Shown piece by piece: positions 51,837 through 59,847 of a DNA stretch of 64,000 nucleotides. The stretch comes from an uncultured Oscillospiraceae bacterium (GTDB lineage Bacteria > Bacillota > Clostridia > Oscillospirales > Oscillospiraceae). Location of the stretch: contig CAAEOT010000025.1 in assembly GCA_900757655.1 (NCBI GenBank), positions 1-64,000 on the forward strand, read 5' to 3'. A program made the position numbers and the translations under genes. Below the pieces are notes generated by a model that did no database searches, was not told the DNA's origin, and worked only from the letters and a program-made list of their open reading frames with translations. Positions within the stretch are counted from its first letter, which is position 1. The number at the start of each line of letters is the position of its first letter.

Positions 51837-52670
51837 ATGAAGTTTACAAAAATGCAGGGCTGCGGCAATGACTATATCTATGTCAACTGCTTCGACGAGA
51901 CGGTGCCCGACCCGTCGGCCGCGGCCATCCGCCTGTCCGACCGCCACTTCGGCATCGGTGGGGACGGCCTCGTGCTCATCTGCCCGTCAGACGCCGCAGA
52001 TTTTTGCATGGAGATGTACAATGCAGACGGTTCCCGCTCGGAGATGTGCGGCAACGCCATCCGCTGCGTGGGCAAATATGTCCATGACCGCGGCCTGACG
52101 GACAAGACTGAGCTCACGATCGAGACGCGCGCCGGCATCAAGACGCTCTGGCTGAACGTGGTCGACGGCGCGGTCGAGACCGTGCGCGTGTGCATGGGCA
52201 GTCCGGAGTTCCGGCCGGAGAAGATCCCGGTCGCAGCAGAGGGGGAGACCTTCCTTGAGCAGCCGATCGACGTGCTGGGCGAGACGTGGATCGTTTCGTC
52301 TGTGAACACCGGCAACCCGCACTGTGTAACTTACGTGGACGATGCCATGGCGCTGGATTTTCCGCGCATCGGCCCCGCGTTTGAAAACCACAAGCTATTC
52401 CCCGCGCGGGCGAATATCGAGTTTGTTGAGGTCGTGGACGATCACACGCTGCGTGTGCGCGTGTGGGAGCGCGGCAGCGGCGAGACGCTCGCCTGCGGCA
52501 CGGGCTCCACGGCGGCGCTGGCTGTCACGGCGCGGCTGGGCAAGTGCGGCGACGAGGCGGACGTGATCCTGCGCGGCGGCAAGCTGCACATCGCATGGGA
52601 CCGGGCGCAGAATCTGCTGTATATGACCGGCCCTGCGGCATTTGTATTTGACGGTACGGTCACGCTCTGA
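51837..52670 (+). CDS. dapF: Diaminopimelate epimerase
   Basis: Converts LL- to meso-diaminopimelate for lysine and peptidoglycan synthesis. The 277-residue protein starts FTKMQGCGNDYIYV and has both catalytic Cys regions, SEMCGNAIRCVG and ETLACGTGSTAAL. ATAGGAGG precedes the ATG by about eight bases. It is divergent from DUF421 and leads a unit with the NagB-like gene, glmM and a hexapeptide protein, which groups cell-wall precursor functions. Promoter elements in the 75-base divergent gap are not clear. Confidence 0.95.
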   Translation: MKFTKMQGCGNDYIYVNCFDETVPDPSAAAIRLSDRHFGIGGDGLVLICPSDAADFCMEMYNADGSRSEMCGNAIRCVGKYVHDRGLTDKTELTIETRAGIKTLWLNVVDGAVETVRVCMGSPEFRPEKIPVAAEGETFLEQPIDVLGETWIVSSVNTGNPHCVTYVDDAMALDFPRIGPAFENHKLFPARANIEFVEVVDDHTLRVRVWERGSGETLACGTGSTAALAVTARLGKCGDEADVILRGGKLHIAWDRAQNLLYMTGPAAFVFDGTVTL

Positions 52671-52705
52671 GCGCGCCGCGATGATGGTATGGGAGGTTAC
52701 AAACC

Positions 52706-53401
52706 ATGAAAACGATCATCGGAACAAAACAGGATGTTGTAAAAGAGCTGACTGCGCAGGTCGCAGCTGTGCTCGCGCGCAAGCCGGAGGCGAACATCGC
52801 CGTTTCCGCTGTGGATCTGCCGGCAGAAGTGCTCGATGCGCTTGCTGCCAGTGACATTGCCTTTGACAAGGCGAAGCTCTTTCAGGCGTGCGAATACTGC
52901 GGCGCGGCCGGTAAGGGTGCGCACGCGGTCGGTGCGGCGTTTTCGCCCCTCATGGCGGCAAAACCGTTTGCGGCCGTGCACGCGCCGGACCCGGACACGG
53001 ATGCCGAGCACGCGGCGGATTACGACGCTGCCATTCAGGCAGCCGGCGGGCTCGATCTGGTGATCCTTGGCCTGGGGGAGCGCGGCCACGTCGCGTTCAA
53101 CGAGCCGGGGGCCGGTTTCAACGAGAAAACGCACATCGCTAAACTTGCCGAAGTGACGCGCGAGGCCGCTGCCGCAGATTTCGGCACGCTCGAGCAGACT
53201 CCGGAGCAAGGCATCACGATGGGCATTCACACGATTTTGGGCGCGAAAAAGATCCTGCTCGTCGGTTTTGGCGCACGCTGCGCGAAAGCCGCCAACGCCA
53301 CGCTCACAGGCCGCCCGGAGACGTTTATCCCCGCGTCGTTTCTGCAGCTGCACACGGATGTCGAGGTTTATCTTGACGCGGACGCCGCCGCGCAGTTATA
53401 A
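52706..53401 (+). CDS. NagB-like glucosamine-6-phosphate isomerase/deaminase family protein, catalytically divergent
   Basis: A 231-residue protein related to glucosamine-6-phosphate deaminase. The phosphate and lid regions are recognisable: LDLVILGLGERGHVAFNEPG (residues about 116-134) and ITMGIHTILGAKKILLVGFG. However, the DEY segment that carries the general-base Asp72 in E. coli NagB reads CEY (residues 62-64). The GxGxDGH Asp is Arg126, while His128 and Glu133 remain. The N-terminal phosphate loop is also weak. It may be an altered isomerase, a lyase or a regulatory sugar-phosphate binder. GGGAGG precedes the ATG, and glmM follows after 53 bases. Confidence 0.78.
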   Translation: MKTIIGTKQDVVKELTAQVAAVLARKPEANIAVSAVDLPAEVLDALAASDIAFDKAKLFQACEYCGAAGKGAHAVGAAFSPLMAAKPFAAVHAPDPDTDAEHAADYDAAIQAAGGLDLVILGLGERGHVAFNEPGAGFNEKTHIAKLAEVTREAAAADFGTLEQTPEQGITMGIHTILGAKKILLVGFGARCAKAANATLTGRPETFIPASFLQLHTDVEVYLDADAAAQL

Positions 53402-53454
53402 TAAACAATTGCCCGCGGCAGTTTGCGGGCGATTATGATCGGAGGAAAGCATCC

Positions 53455-54804
53455 ATGTCCAAATATTTCGGTACTGACGGCTTCCGCGGTGAGGCCAACG
53501 AGGGCCTGACGGTGGAACACGCCTACCGGATCGGCCGGTTTCTCGGCTGGTATTACGGCCGGGAGCACAAGTGCGCGGTCGTGATCGGCAAAGATACCCG
53601 CAGATCCAGCTATATGTTTGAAAATGCGCTGTCCGCCGGCCTGACGGCCTCCGGCGCAGATGCCTATCTCATGCACGTGACGACGACGCCGAGCGTGTCC
53701 TATATCGTCCGTTCGGACGATTTTGACTGCGGCATCATGATCAGCGCGAGCCACAATCCCTATACGGACAACGGCATCAAGCTGCTCAACAGCGCCGGTG
53801 AGAAGATGGAGCAGAGCGTCATTGACGAGATCGAGAACTACCTTGACGGCAATCTGGAGATCCCGTTTGCCACGGGCGCGAACATCGGCCGCACGCAGGA
53901 CTATTCTGCCGGCCGCAACCGCTACATCGGTTATCTTATCAGCCTGTCCACGCACTCGTACAAGGGAATGAAGGTCGGCCTTGACTGCGCCAACGGCAGC
54001 ACGTGGATGATGGCGAAGAATATCTTTGATGCGCTCGGTGCGGATACGTATGTCATCGGCAATGAGCCCGACGGCACGAACATCAACCGCGACTGCGGCT
54101 CAACGCATATCGAAAACCTGCAAAAGTACGTCCGTCTCAACCGGCTGGACGTGGGCTTTGCCTTCGATGGCGACGCTGACCGCTGCCTGGCCGTGGACGA
54201 AAACGGCTCGGTCGTCAACGGCGATAAGATCCTCTATGTCTGCGCGCGCAACATGCAGACCGAGGGCCGCTTCGGCAATTCCAAGGTCGTTACGACGGTC
54301 ATGTCCAACCTCGGCCTGTATAAGGCGCTCGATGAGGCGGGCATCGGCTATGAAAAGACGGCCGTGGGCGACAAATACGTCGCGGAGAACATGCGCGCCA
54401 ACGGACATCTGATCGGCGGTGAACAGTCCGGGCACATTATTTTCGGCAAATATGCCAATACTGGTGACGGGCTGCTGACGGCCATCAAGCTCATGCAGGT
54501 CATGCTTGACCGCAAGAAGACGCTCTCCGAGCTGGCTGCGCCGGTGCGCGAGTATCCGCAGCAGCTCACGAACGTGGAGGTCGACGACAAGGACGCCACG
54601 CTCAATGACCCCGCGGTCATTGCGGCAGAGCAGACCGTTACCGAGCGGCTCGGCGACGAGGGACGCATCCTCGTGCGCAAGAGCGGTACGGAGCCGGTGC
54701 TGCGCGTCATGGTCGAGGCGGCCACGCACGCGCTGTGTGAGGAAAACGTTGCGTTTGTGATCGATGCCATGCAGAAGAGTGGGCATCTGATCCGGGTGAG
54801 ATGA
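53455..54804 (+). CDS. glmM: Phosphoglucosamine mutase
   Basis: Interconverts glucosamine-6- and glucosamine-1-phosphate for UDP-GlcNAc synthesis. The 449-residue protein has YFGTDGFRGEAN at the N-terminus, the phosphoserine loop ISASHNPYTDNG (Ser at residue 99), the metal-binding DGDADRC and the sugar-binding GGEQSGH. These features place it in GlmM rather than a generic phosphohexomutase. GGAGGAAAGC precedes the ATG. It is followed after one base by the hexapeptide-repeat gene. Confidence 0.92.
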   Translation: MSKYFGTDGFRGEANEGLTVEHAYRIGRFLGWYYGREHKCAVVIGKDTRRSSYMFENALSAGLTASGADAYLMHVTTTPSVSYIVRSDDFDCGIMISASHNPYTDNGIKLLNSAGEKMEQSVIDEIENYLDGNLEIPFATGANIGRTQDYSAGRNRYIGYLISLSTHSYKGMKVGLDCANGSTWMMAKNIFDALGADTYVIGNEPDGTNINRDCGSTHIENLQKYVRLNRLDVGFAFDGDADRCLAVDENGSVVNGDKILYVCARNMQTEGRFGNSKVVTTVMSNLGLYKALDEAGIGYEKTAVGDKYVAENMRANGHLIGGEQSGHIIFGKYANTGDGLLTAIKLMQVMLDRKKTLSELAAPVREYPQQLTNVEVDDKDATLNDPAVIAAEQTVTERLGDEGRILVRKSGTEPVLRVMVEAATHALCEENVAFVIDAMQKSGHLIRVR

Positions 54805-54805
54805 T

Positions 54806-55465
54806 ATGATGACGATACAAGACCTGCTCGACCTGAGCAAGACAATTGCGGCCCCGCTGTTTGCGGGCAAGACCTATCCATGGGAAGCGCTGGCGGACAT
54901 CGGAGACTTTATTCTTCAGCTCGGCCCGACGCTCCCGGCGGAGGAATACGAGCAGCGCGGCGAGAATATCTGGATCGCGCGCGATGCCAAGATTTTTGAC
55001 AGCGCCTATATCGCCGGCCCCTGCATCATTGACCATGGCGCGGAGCTGCGCCAGTGTGCCTTCGTGCGCGGCAATGCGATCGTGGGCAAAAACGCCGTCG
55101 TCGGCAATTCCTGCGAGCTGAAAAATGTGGTCCTGTTCGACAACGTCCAGACGCCGCATTTTAACTATGTCGGCGATTCCATCCTCGGCTACAAGGCCCA
55201 CATGGGCGCGGGCTCCATCACGTCAAATGTCAAGAGCGACAAGACGCTGGTCGTTATCAAAAACGGCCCCGAGCACATCGAGACCGGCCGCAAGAAGGTC
55301 GGCGCCATCCTTGGCGACTATGTCGAGGTCGGCTGCAACAGCGTCCTGAACCCCGGCACGGTCATCGGTCGGCACTCGAACATTTACCCGGTGTCGTGCG
55401 TGCGCGGTGTCATCCCGGCGGACAGTATCCTCAAGTCTTCGGGCGAGGTCGTCCACAAGAAATGA
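54806..55465 (+). CDS. Left-handed beta-helix (hexapeptide) sugar-nucleotide enzyme, GlmU C-terminal-like
   Basis: A 219-residue protein with a short N-terminal helical part (1 to about 60) and a hexapeptide-repeat beta-helix resembling the acetyltransferase half of GlmU (FVRGNAIVGKNAVVGNS, GAGSITSNVKSDKT, GDYVEVGCNSVLNPGTVIG). It lacks the uridylyltransferase domain. Databases often call this family UDP-GlcNAc diphosphorylase, but the visible domain fits an N-acetyltransferase acting on the GlmM product. ATG codons at 54806 and 54809 are both possible. A strong terminator follows. Confidence 0.85.
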   Translation: MMTIQDLLDLSKTIAAPLFAGKTYPWEALADIGDFILQLGPTLPAEEYEQRGENIWIARDAKIFDSAYIAGPCIIDHGAELRQCAFVRGNAIVGKNAVVGNSCELKNVVLFDNVQTPHFNYVGDSILGYKAHMGAGSITSNVKSDKTLVVIKNGPEHIETGRKKVGAILGDYVEVGCNSVLNPGTVIGRHSNIYPVSCVRGVIPADSILKSSGEVVHKK

Positions 55466-55470
55466 AAGCA

Positions 55471-55503
55471 AAATCCCATCGGTGCAAGCCGATGGGATTT
55501 TTT
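55471..55503 (+). terminator. Terminator after the hexapeptide gene (bidirectional)
   Basis: AAATCCCATCGG (55471-55482) pairs with CCGATGGGATTT (55489-55500) with flanking A and T runs. It can also end the minus-strand gene that starts at 56310. Confidence 0.88.
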
Positions 55504-55518
55504 CTGCTGCCCGCGGTC

Positions 55519-56310
55519 TTACAGCAGGCTGCGGTAGTCCTCGTCCGGCGTCACGCAGTCCGGCGGGAAGAACTCGTCGATAGGGAAGTGGATGCGGCTG
55601 AACATCGAGCACGGATCGTCCTCGGTCGAGCCCTGGCACGCTTTGTCCGGCATGCAGTAGTCGTACGCCGGGATGAGCAGCTGCGTGTCGCGCTCAAGCC
55701 GGATGATCGAAAACTGCCCCAGTGTCACATACAGTTTCTTGCCGCAGCAGGTCAGTGAGAGCTCCTCGCCCATGGCGTCGAGGATCTTCTGCGGGATGGC
55801 GCGCGGCTCCTGCTCGGGCTCCACGGAGCTGCCGCAGTCCACCAGCTTCATGTGCAGAGCGATCGGATCGACGGATTCGACCACACCGATCGGCAGGCCG
55901 TTTTCGCACGGGTCGCAGCAGCAGTCGTCGGAGGCGAACACCTTCGCGCTTGCCTGGCTGCCGAAGAGCATGACGCGCTTGTCGAAGATCGCAAGGCCGC
56001 ACACCGGCTCGCAGCCGGGGAACGTCTCGCCGCGCACGCGGTAGAAGTACGTCACGTCCACCGTGTAGTAGCCTTTGTTGAAGGTGATCTCCTTGACGTG
56101 CACATCAGCGCACAACAGCTCGGCGCTGCGCGGGCGCACACTCAGGGCGCAGTCCAGCTTCGCCTGCGAGCAGGCCGTGGGGTACACCCGCAGGTCCTCG
56201 ACGCAGTCTTTGTCTCGGCAGGAATCAAATATCTTGCGCGTATGGATACAAACCGCTTCCCGGACGGCGGCGCTGCCCTCGACCGGTCCCGGTACCACTT
56301 TGTCTGCCAT
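55519..56310 (-). CDS. Conserved Cys-rich protein of unknown function (263 residues)
   Basis: The protein has 19 Cys in 263 residues, including a CCCDPC cluster near the middle and CIHTRKIFDSCRDKDC near the N-terminus. It has no signal peptide or membrane segment. The C-terminal part (LTCCGKKLYVTLGQFSIIRLERDTQLLIPAYDYCMP) looks well structured. AGGAGG lies seven bases before this ATG on the minus strand, so the shorter start is chosen over one six codons upstream. I recall similar proteins as common hypotheticals in gut Clostridia, but know no function. The Cys content suggests metal binding or cross-linking as in spore coats. Confidence 0.8.
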   Translation of the reverse strand: MADKVVPGPVEGSAAVREAVCIHTRKIFDSCRDKDCVEDLRVYPTACSQAKLDCALSVRPRSAELLCADVHVKEITFNKGYYTVDVTYFYRVRGETFPGCEPVCGLAIFDKRVMLFGSQASAKVFASDDCCCDPCENGLPIGVVESVDPIALHMKLVDCGSSVEPEQEPRAIPQKILDAMGEELSLTCCGKKLYVTLGQFSIIRLERDTQLLIPAYDYCMPDKACQGSTEDDPCSMFSRIHFPIDEFFPPDCVTPDEDYRSLL

Positions 56311-56396
56311 TTCATAACCTCCTGGCATCAGATTGAAGCACGCTTCAGTAACAGTGTATGCGTGGCGGTTTTCGATGTGCTTCCTTTTGAAAACCC

Positions 56397-56425
56397 TTTA
56401 CACAAAACGCTTTCCGCGTTATAAT
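56397..56425 (+). promoter_or_regulatory. Promoter for DUF4364-asnA
   Basis: TTTACA (56397-56402) and TATAAT (56420-56425) are separated by 17 bases, 30 bases before the DUF4364 start. Confidence 0.8.
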
Positions 56426-56454
56426 CATATATTATCCCAAGTGGGAGGTGCGCA

Positions 56455-56991
56455 ATGGAAGGCATCGGCTTCATCCACGAAAAACTGGACATTAAGATCC
56501 TGATTCTCTACATTTTGAATCATTTACCCGCGGCGGTGGATGCGCAGACGTTGTCCGATCTCGTTTTCTGCGACAACGGCATCGGCTATTTTGACTACTC
56601 TGACTGTCTTGCGGAATTGGTGGATACGGCGCACATCACGGAAGAGGGCGGCAAGTACCGCATCACGGAAAAGGGCAGCCGCAACGTCAATGAGGTCGCC
56701 AGCAGCCTGCCGTATTCCGTGCGCATGAAGGCCGACCGTGTCACGGAGCCGATCGCCGAGCAGATGCGCCGCGCTGCCATGATCGTCGCGCAGCATACAA
56801 ACACACCGGAGGGCGGGTGCAATGTGCACCTCGCGCTCTCGGACGGCATTGGGCAGATCGTCTCCATGCAGCTCCTGGCTGCCGATGAGGCGCAGGCGCG
56901 CACGATGGAACACTACTTTAAGGCACACGCGGAGGACGTCTATCAGGCGCTCGTGCGTATGCTCACAGAAAGCGAGGAAAACAAAGCATGA
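56455..56991 (+). CDS. DUF4364-family protein, winged-helix-like
   Basis: A 178-residue protein with an N-terminal region resembling a winged-helix (KLDIKILILYILNHLP, YRITEKGSRNV) and a C-terminal alpha/beta domain (about 95-170). The family is common in Clostridia and has no established function; a DNA-binding regulator is a reasonable guess from the fold. It starts with GGGAGG upstream and overlaps asnA by ATGA. As first gene before asnA, it could control asparagine supply, though this rests on position alone. Confidence 0.82.
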   Translation: MEGIGFIHEKLDIKILILYILNHLPAAVDAQTLSDLVFCDNGIGYFDYSDCLAELVDTAHITEEGGKYRITEKGSRNVNEVASSLPYSVRMKADRVTEPIAEQMRRAAMIVAQHTNTPEGGCNVHLALSDGIGQIVSMQLLAADEAQARTMEHYFKAHAEDVYQALVRMLTESEENKA

Positions 56992-58001
56992 ACACCTACA
57001 TACCCGAGGGCTATCAGAACCTGCTCGGCGTTTATGACACGCAGAAGGCCATCGGCCTGCTCAAGCGCCTGTTTGAGGATCAGCTCGCCGCGAATCTGAA
57101 TCTGTTTCGCGTCTCGGCGCCGCTGTTTCTGGAGGAGTCCAGTGGCCTGAACGATAACCTCAACGGCTATGAGCGTCCGGTCTCGTTCGATATTCTGCAG
57201 ACCGGCCGGGAGGCGCAGGTCGTTCAGTCGCTTGCCAAGTGGAAGCGCATGGCCCTCTATCGCTATGATTTCTACCCCGGAAAGGGTCTCTATACCGATA
57301 TGAACGCAATCCGCCGTGACGAGGACGTGCTCGATAATCTGCACTCGGTCTACGTCGATCAGTGGGACTGGGAAAAGGTCATTGAGCGCCGCGACCGGAA
57401 TCTGGACTATCTCAAGTCCACGGTCATGGACATTGTCGCCGCCGTCTGCGAGACGCAGCGCACCATGCGCGCGATCTATCCGCAGCTTCAGGTGCTGCCG
57501 GAGCTGGAGCGCCAGGTGACGTTCATCACCGCGCAGGAGCTCGAGGATCGCTATCCGGATCTGACGCCGAAAGAGCGTGAGCATGCCTTCGTGAGCGAGC
57601 ACCATACGACGTTCATCATCGGCATCGGCGGCGCGCTGCGCTCCGGCAAGCCGCACGACGGCCGCTCTCCGGACTATGACGACTGGACCATGAACGGCGA
57701 TATTCTGTTCTGGAACGAGCTGCTCGACTGTGCGTTTGAGCTCTCGTCCATGGGCATCCGTGTCGACCCCGAGAGTCTGGACCGCCAGCTGACCATCTCC
57801 GGCTGCGATGACCGCCGTGCGCTCACCTATCACAAGATGCTGCTGGCGGGCGAGCTGCCGCTGACGATCGGCGGCGGCATCGGCCAGTCGCGCCTGTCCA
57901 TGCTCCTGCTTGGCAAGGCGCACATCGGTGAAGTGCAGGCGTCCGTCTGGGACGATGAGACGACCGCCGCCTGCGAGCGGGCCGGTATCCTGCTGCTGTA
58001 A
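56988..58001 (+). CDS. asnA: Aspartate-ammonia ligase (asparagine synthetase A)
   Basis: AsnA makes asparagine from aspartate, ammonia and ATP, with a fold related to class II tRNA synthetases. The 337-residue protein has the expected length and the motifs LFRVSAPLFLEESSGLNDNL, RDEDVLDNLHSVYVDQWDWE, and the C-terminal GGGIGQSRLSMLLL. It overlaps the DUF4364 gene by four bases. A hairpin terminator follows 18 bases after the stop. It uses free ammonia, which fits the Ser and Cys deamination genes in this anaerobe. Confidence 0.95.
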   Translation: MNTYIPEGYQNLLGVYDTQKAIGLLKRLFEDQLAANLNLFRVSAPLFLEESSGLNDNLNGYERPVSFDILQTGREAQVVQSLAKWKRMALYRYDFYPGKGLYTDMNAIRRDEDVLDNLHSVYVDQWDWEKVIERRDRNLDYLKSTVMDIVAAVCETQRTMRAIYPQLQVLPELERQVTFITAQELEDRYPDLTPKEREHAFVSEHHTTFIIGIGGALRSGKPHDGRSPDYDDWTMNGDILFWNELLDCAFELSSMGIRVDPESLDRQLTISGCDDRRALTYHKMLLAGELPLTIGGGIGQSRLSMLLLGKAHIGEVQASVWDDETTAACERAGILLL

Positions 58002-58018
58002 ATACGTTCCTATGCATA

Positions 58019-58047
58019 GGCTCGGAGCCATCGGCTCCGGGCCTTTT
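58019..58047 (+). terminator. Intrinsic terminator after asnA
   Basis: GGCTCGGAGCC (58019-58029) pairs with GGCTCCGGGCC (58033-58043) with a wobble, followed by TTTT. Confidence 0.8.
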
Positions 58048-58122
58048 GTTGTGCATTTGTGTGTACTTTGTCGAATTAAGATGTGAAACATGGCCGAATG
58101 CCCACACGAAGGCGCCTCAGTG

Positions 58123-58131
58123 TGCTATACT
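58123..58131 (+). promoter_or_regulatory. Extended -10 promoter for the PAP2-YwaF pair
   Basis: TGCTATACT at 58123-58131 is an extended -10 with no recognisable -35. It lies 22 bases before the first ATG. Confidence 0.5.
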
Positions 58132-58152
58132 GTTCCACGCAAAGGAGGGCGG

Positions 58153-58800
58153 ATGATGCAGACGTGGTTTCAAAAATACAGGCATGCGCTCTGGTTTCTG
58201 CTCTTCGGTGTGCTGTCAGCGTTTTATTTTGTGTCGCAGCACCTCGGCCTGCGGTATCATATCGTGCATTTGCCGCTCGATGACCGGCTGCCGTTCTGGC
58301 CGGCCTTTATCGTGTTTTATATCCTGTGGTATTTTTATGTGCCGGGGTGCATGCTCTGGGCCTGTTTCCGGGTAAAAGATGTGTTTTACCAGCAAGTGGC
58401 GGCGCTGTTTTCGGGTGCATTTGTCTGCGCGGCCGTGTTTGTGCTTTATCCTACGTGTGTTGATTTTCGCCCGAGCGCAGCGGGGCCCGGCTTGGCTCGT
58501 GCACTGTGCCGCCTGATTTATGCCAACGATGCGCCGGTCAACGTGTTTCCGAGCCTGCACTGCTATGAGGCGCTGGTCATGCATCTGGCGACGTTCCGCG
58601 TGCCGCCGCTGTGTGCGCGCAGGCGGCTGCGTCTGGCGTCCGCCGCGCTGGTCGCTTTGATTTGCCTGTCCACGCTGCTGGTCAAGCAGCACTCCATGGC
58701 CGACCTGATCGCAGGATGCACGCTGGCTGTGGTGATATATCTGCTGACGGATCATATTTTCGACAAAAGGAGGGAACACCATGATCATACGACCATTTGA
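58153..58800 (+). CDS. PAP2-superfamily membrane phosphatase
   Basis: A 215-residue membrane protein with about six hydrophobic segments. The phosphatase motifs are present in variant form: RPSAAGPG, PSLHCYEALVMHLA and KQHSMADLIAG, where the two His and the Asp would form the catalytic site. The PSLH type resembles the inositol-phosphorylceramide synthase/diacylglycerol branch, so it may act on lipid phosphates. AAAGGAGG precedes tandem ATGs at 58153 and 58156; the second has better spacing. It overlaps the YwaF gene by 20 bases. Confidence 0.85.
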   Translation: MMQTWFQKYRHALWFLLFGVLSAFYFVSQHLGLRYHIVHLPLDDRLPFWPAFIVFYILWYFYVPGCMLWACFRVKDVFYQQVAALFSGAFVCAAVFVLYPTCVDFRPSAAGPGLARALCRLIYANDAPVNVFPSLHCYEALVMHLATFRVPPLCARRRLRLASAALVALICLSTLLVKQHSMADLIAGCTLAVVIYLLTDHIFDKRREHHDHTTI

Positions 58801-59548
58801 TGCCGGCTTCTTTCTGCTGATGGCAGTCATGATCGGTGCAATCGTGTTGCTCCGGGCGCTGCTGCGCAATCAGCCGCAGCAACGGCGTGAAGTGGTGCTG
58901 CTCACGCTGTGCGTGGTCAATATCATCGGCTTTTTCGTTTATAAGGGATTTCTGTCTGCAGATGCGCAGTTTCTGCAGGTGTCCGGGCTTGACAAATTCA
59001 ACTGGTTCAACGAGCTGCCGCTGCAGCTTTGCAACATCAATATGTTCCTGATCCCGATTGGTATTCTGACGCGTCGGCGCGCGCTGCTCGGGTTTGCCTT
59101 TTTTGTCGCGCCACTTGGTGCGCTCATGGCTCTGGTGTTCCCGGATCCGGCGTTTTCCGGCTATTCGCTGTGGCTGCCGCGCATGCTGGGGTATTACCTC
59201 ACGCACATGCTCATCCTGATTTGTGGGTTCAGCCTGACGACACTTGGATTTTACCGTCCCAGGCCGAAGGATTTGCCAGGCATCACAGGAGCGCTTCTGA
59301 CGACTGCATTTGCGGCGTTTCTCATAGATCTTCTGCTGCGGCACACCGTTTGCCCGCAGGCAAACTATTTTTTCGCGTTCGGCCAGGATATCGACATCAG
59401 TATTCTGAACCTGCTCTGGAAGTGGATACCGGTGCCGTTTTTGTATGAGCTTCCGGCGCTGGCCATTCTCTTCGTCTATATGGGGCTGGTCTGTCTGGTG
59501 TTTTCCAAGCTGGATGTACACCGTGCAAAGCGGGCGGCCGCAGGATAA
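58781..59548 (+). CDS. YwaF/TMEM164-family membrane protein
   Basis: A 255-residue protein with about seven membrane segments. It has NELPLQLCNINMFLIPIG (Cys84) and YYLTHMLILICGF (His142), the conserved pair of the YwaF family (TIGR02206), which includes human TMEM164, reported as a phospholipid acyltransferase. If the bacterial members share this chemistry, it would remodel membrane lipids; this is inference. The gene starts inside the PAP2 gene, and AAAGGAGGG lies upstream. A very strong hairpin terminator follows three bases after the stop. Confidence 0.82.
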   Translation: MIIRPFDAGFFLLMAVMIGAIVLLRALLRNQPQQRREVVLLTLCVVNIIGFFVYKGFLSADAQFLQVSGLDKFNWFNELPLQLCNINMFLIPIGILTRRRALLGFAFFVAPLGALMALVFPDPAFSGYSLWLPRMLGYYLTHMLILICGFSLTTLGFYRPRPKDLPGITGALLTTAFAAFLIDLLLRHTVCPQANYFFAFGQDIDISILNLLWKWIPVPFLYELPALAILFVYMGLVCLVFSKLDVHRAKRAAAG

Positions 59549-59551
59549 ACG

Positions 59552-59586
59552 AAAAAGCCTGACGCAGATTCGCGTCAGGCTTTTTC
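59552..59586 (+). terminator. Bidirectional terminator between the YwaF gene and tRNA-Gly
   Basis: AAAAAGCCTGACGC (59552-59565) pairs with GCGTCAGGCTTTTT (59572-59585) across six bases. It serves both convergent units. Confidence 0.93.
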
Positions 59587-59636
59587 AGGGCTATGGCAGA
59601 AAAATACCGCTGCAGATGGGTAGCTGCAGCGGCGGC

Positions 59637-59710
59637 TGGAGCGGGATACGGGAATCGAACCCGCCTATCCTGCTTGGGAAGCAGGTGTTCTACCAATGAA
59701 CTAATCCCAC
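59637..59710 (-). tRNA. tRNA-Gly (anticodon CCC)
   Basis: On the minus strand a 74-base tRNA starts GTGGGAT and ends ATCCCGC-T-CCA. The acceptor stem has seven pairs including one U-G. The anticodon arm is CCTGC-TTCCCAA-GCAGG, so the anticodon is CCC for GGG codons. The T arm contains GGTTCGATTCC. Discriminator U73 is usual for bacterial tRNA-Gly, and CCA is encoded. Confidence 0.95.
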
Positions 59711-59720
59711 AGGTGCAATT

Positions 59721-59749
59721 ATTATAACACAGCCATACGTCGTTTTCAA
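59721..59749 (-). promoter_or_regulatory. Minus-strand promoter for tRNA-Gly
   Basis: On the minus strand TTGAAA (59749-59744) and TATAAT (59726-59721) are separated by 17 bases. The predicted start is within a few bases of the mature tRNA 5' end. Confidence 0.8.
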
Positions 59750-59768
59750 GTGAAAAATGCGACATGCC

Positions 59769-59797
59769 TTGACATTCCGCTGCGGGCAACCTATAAT
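59769..59797 (+). promoter_or_regulatory. Consensus promoter for the MATE exporter gene
   Basis: A perfect TTGACA (59769-59774) and perfect TATAAT (59792-59797) are separated by 17 bases. Confidence 0.88.
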
Positions 59798-59847
59798 AAA
59801 CATTCGTGACGTTTGACTTTGTTTGCGATACTTTTAGGAGTGACGAT

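Noticed and set aside
51762..51947. Longer N-terminus for the DUF421 protein
   Set aside because: It would run antisense into dapF and lacks family similarity; the ATG at 51761 has a good ribosome-binding site and begins the first membrane helix.
59549..59847. Possible small genes in the gap between YwaF and MATE
   Set aside because: The gap is explained by a terminator, tRNA-Gly, its promoter and the MATE promoter; nothing else coding is seen.
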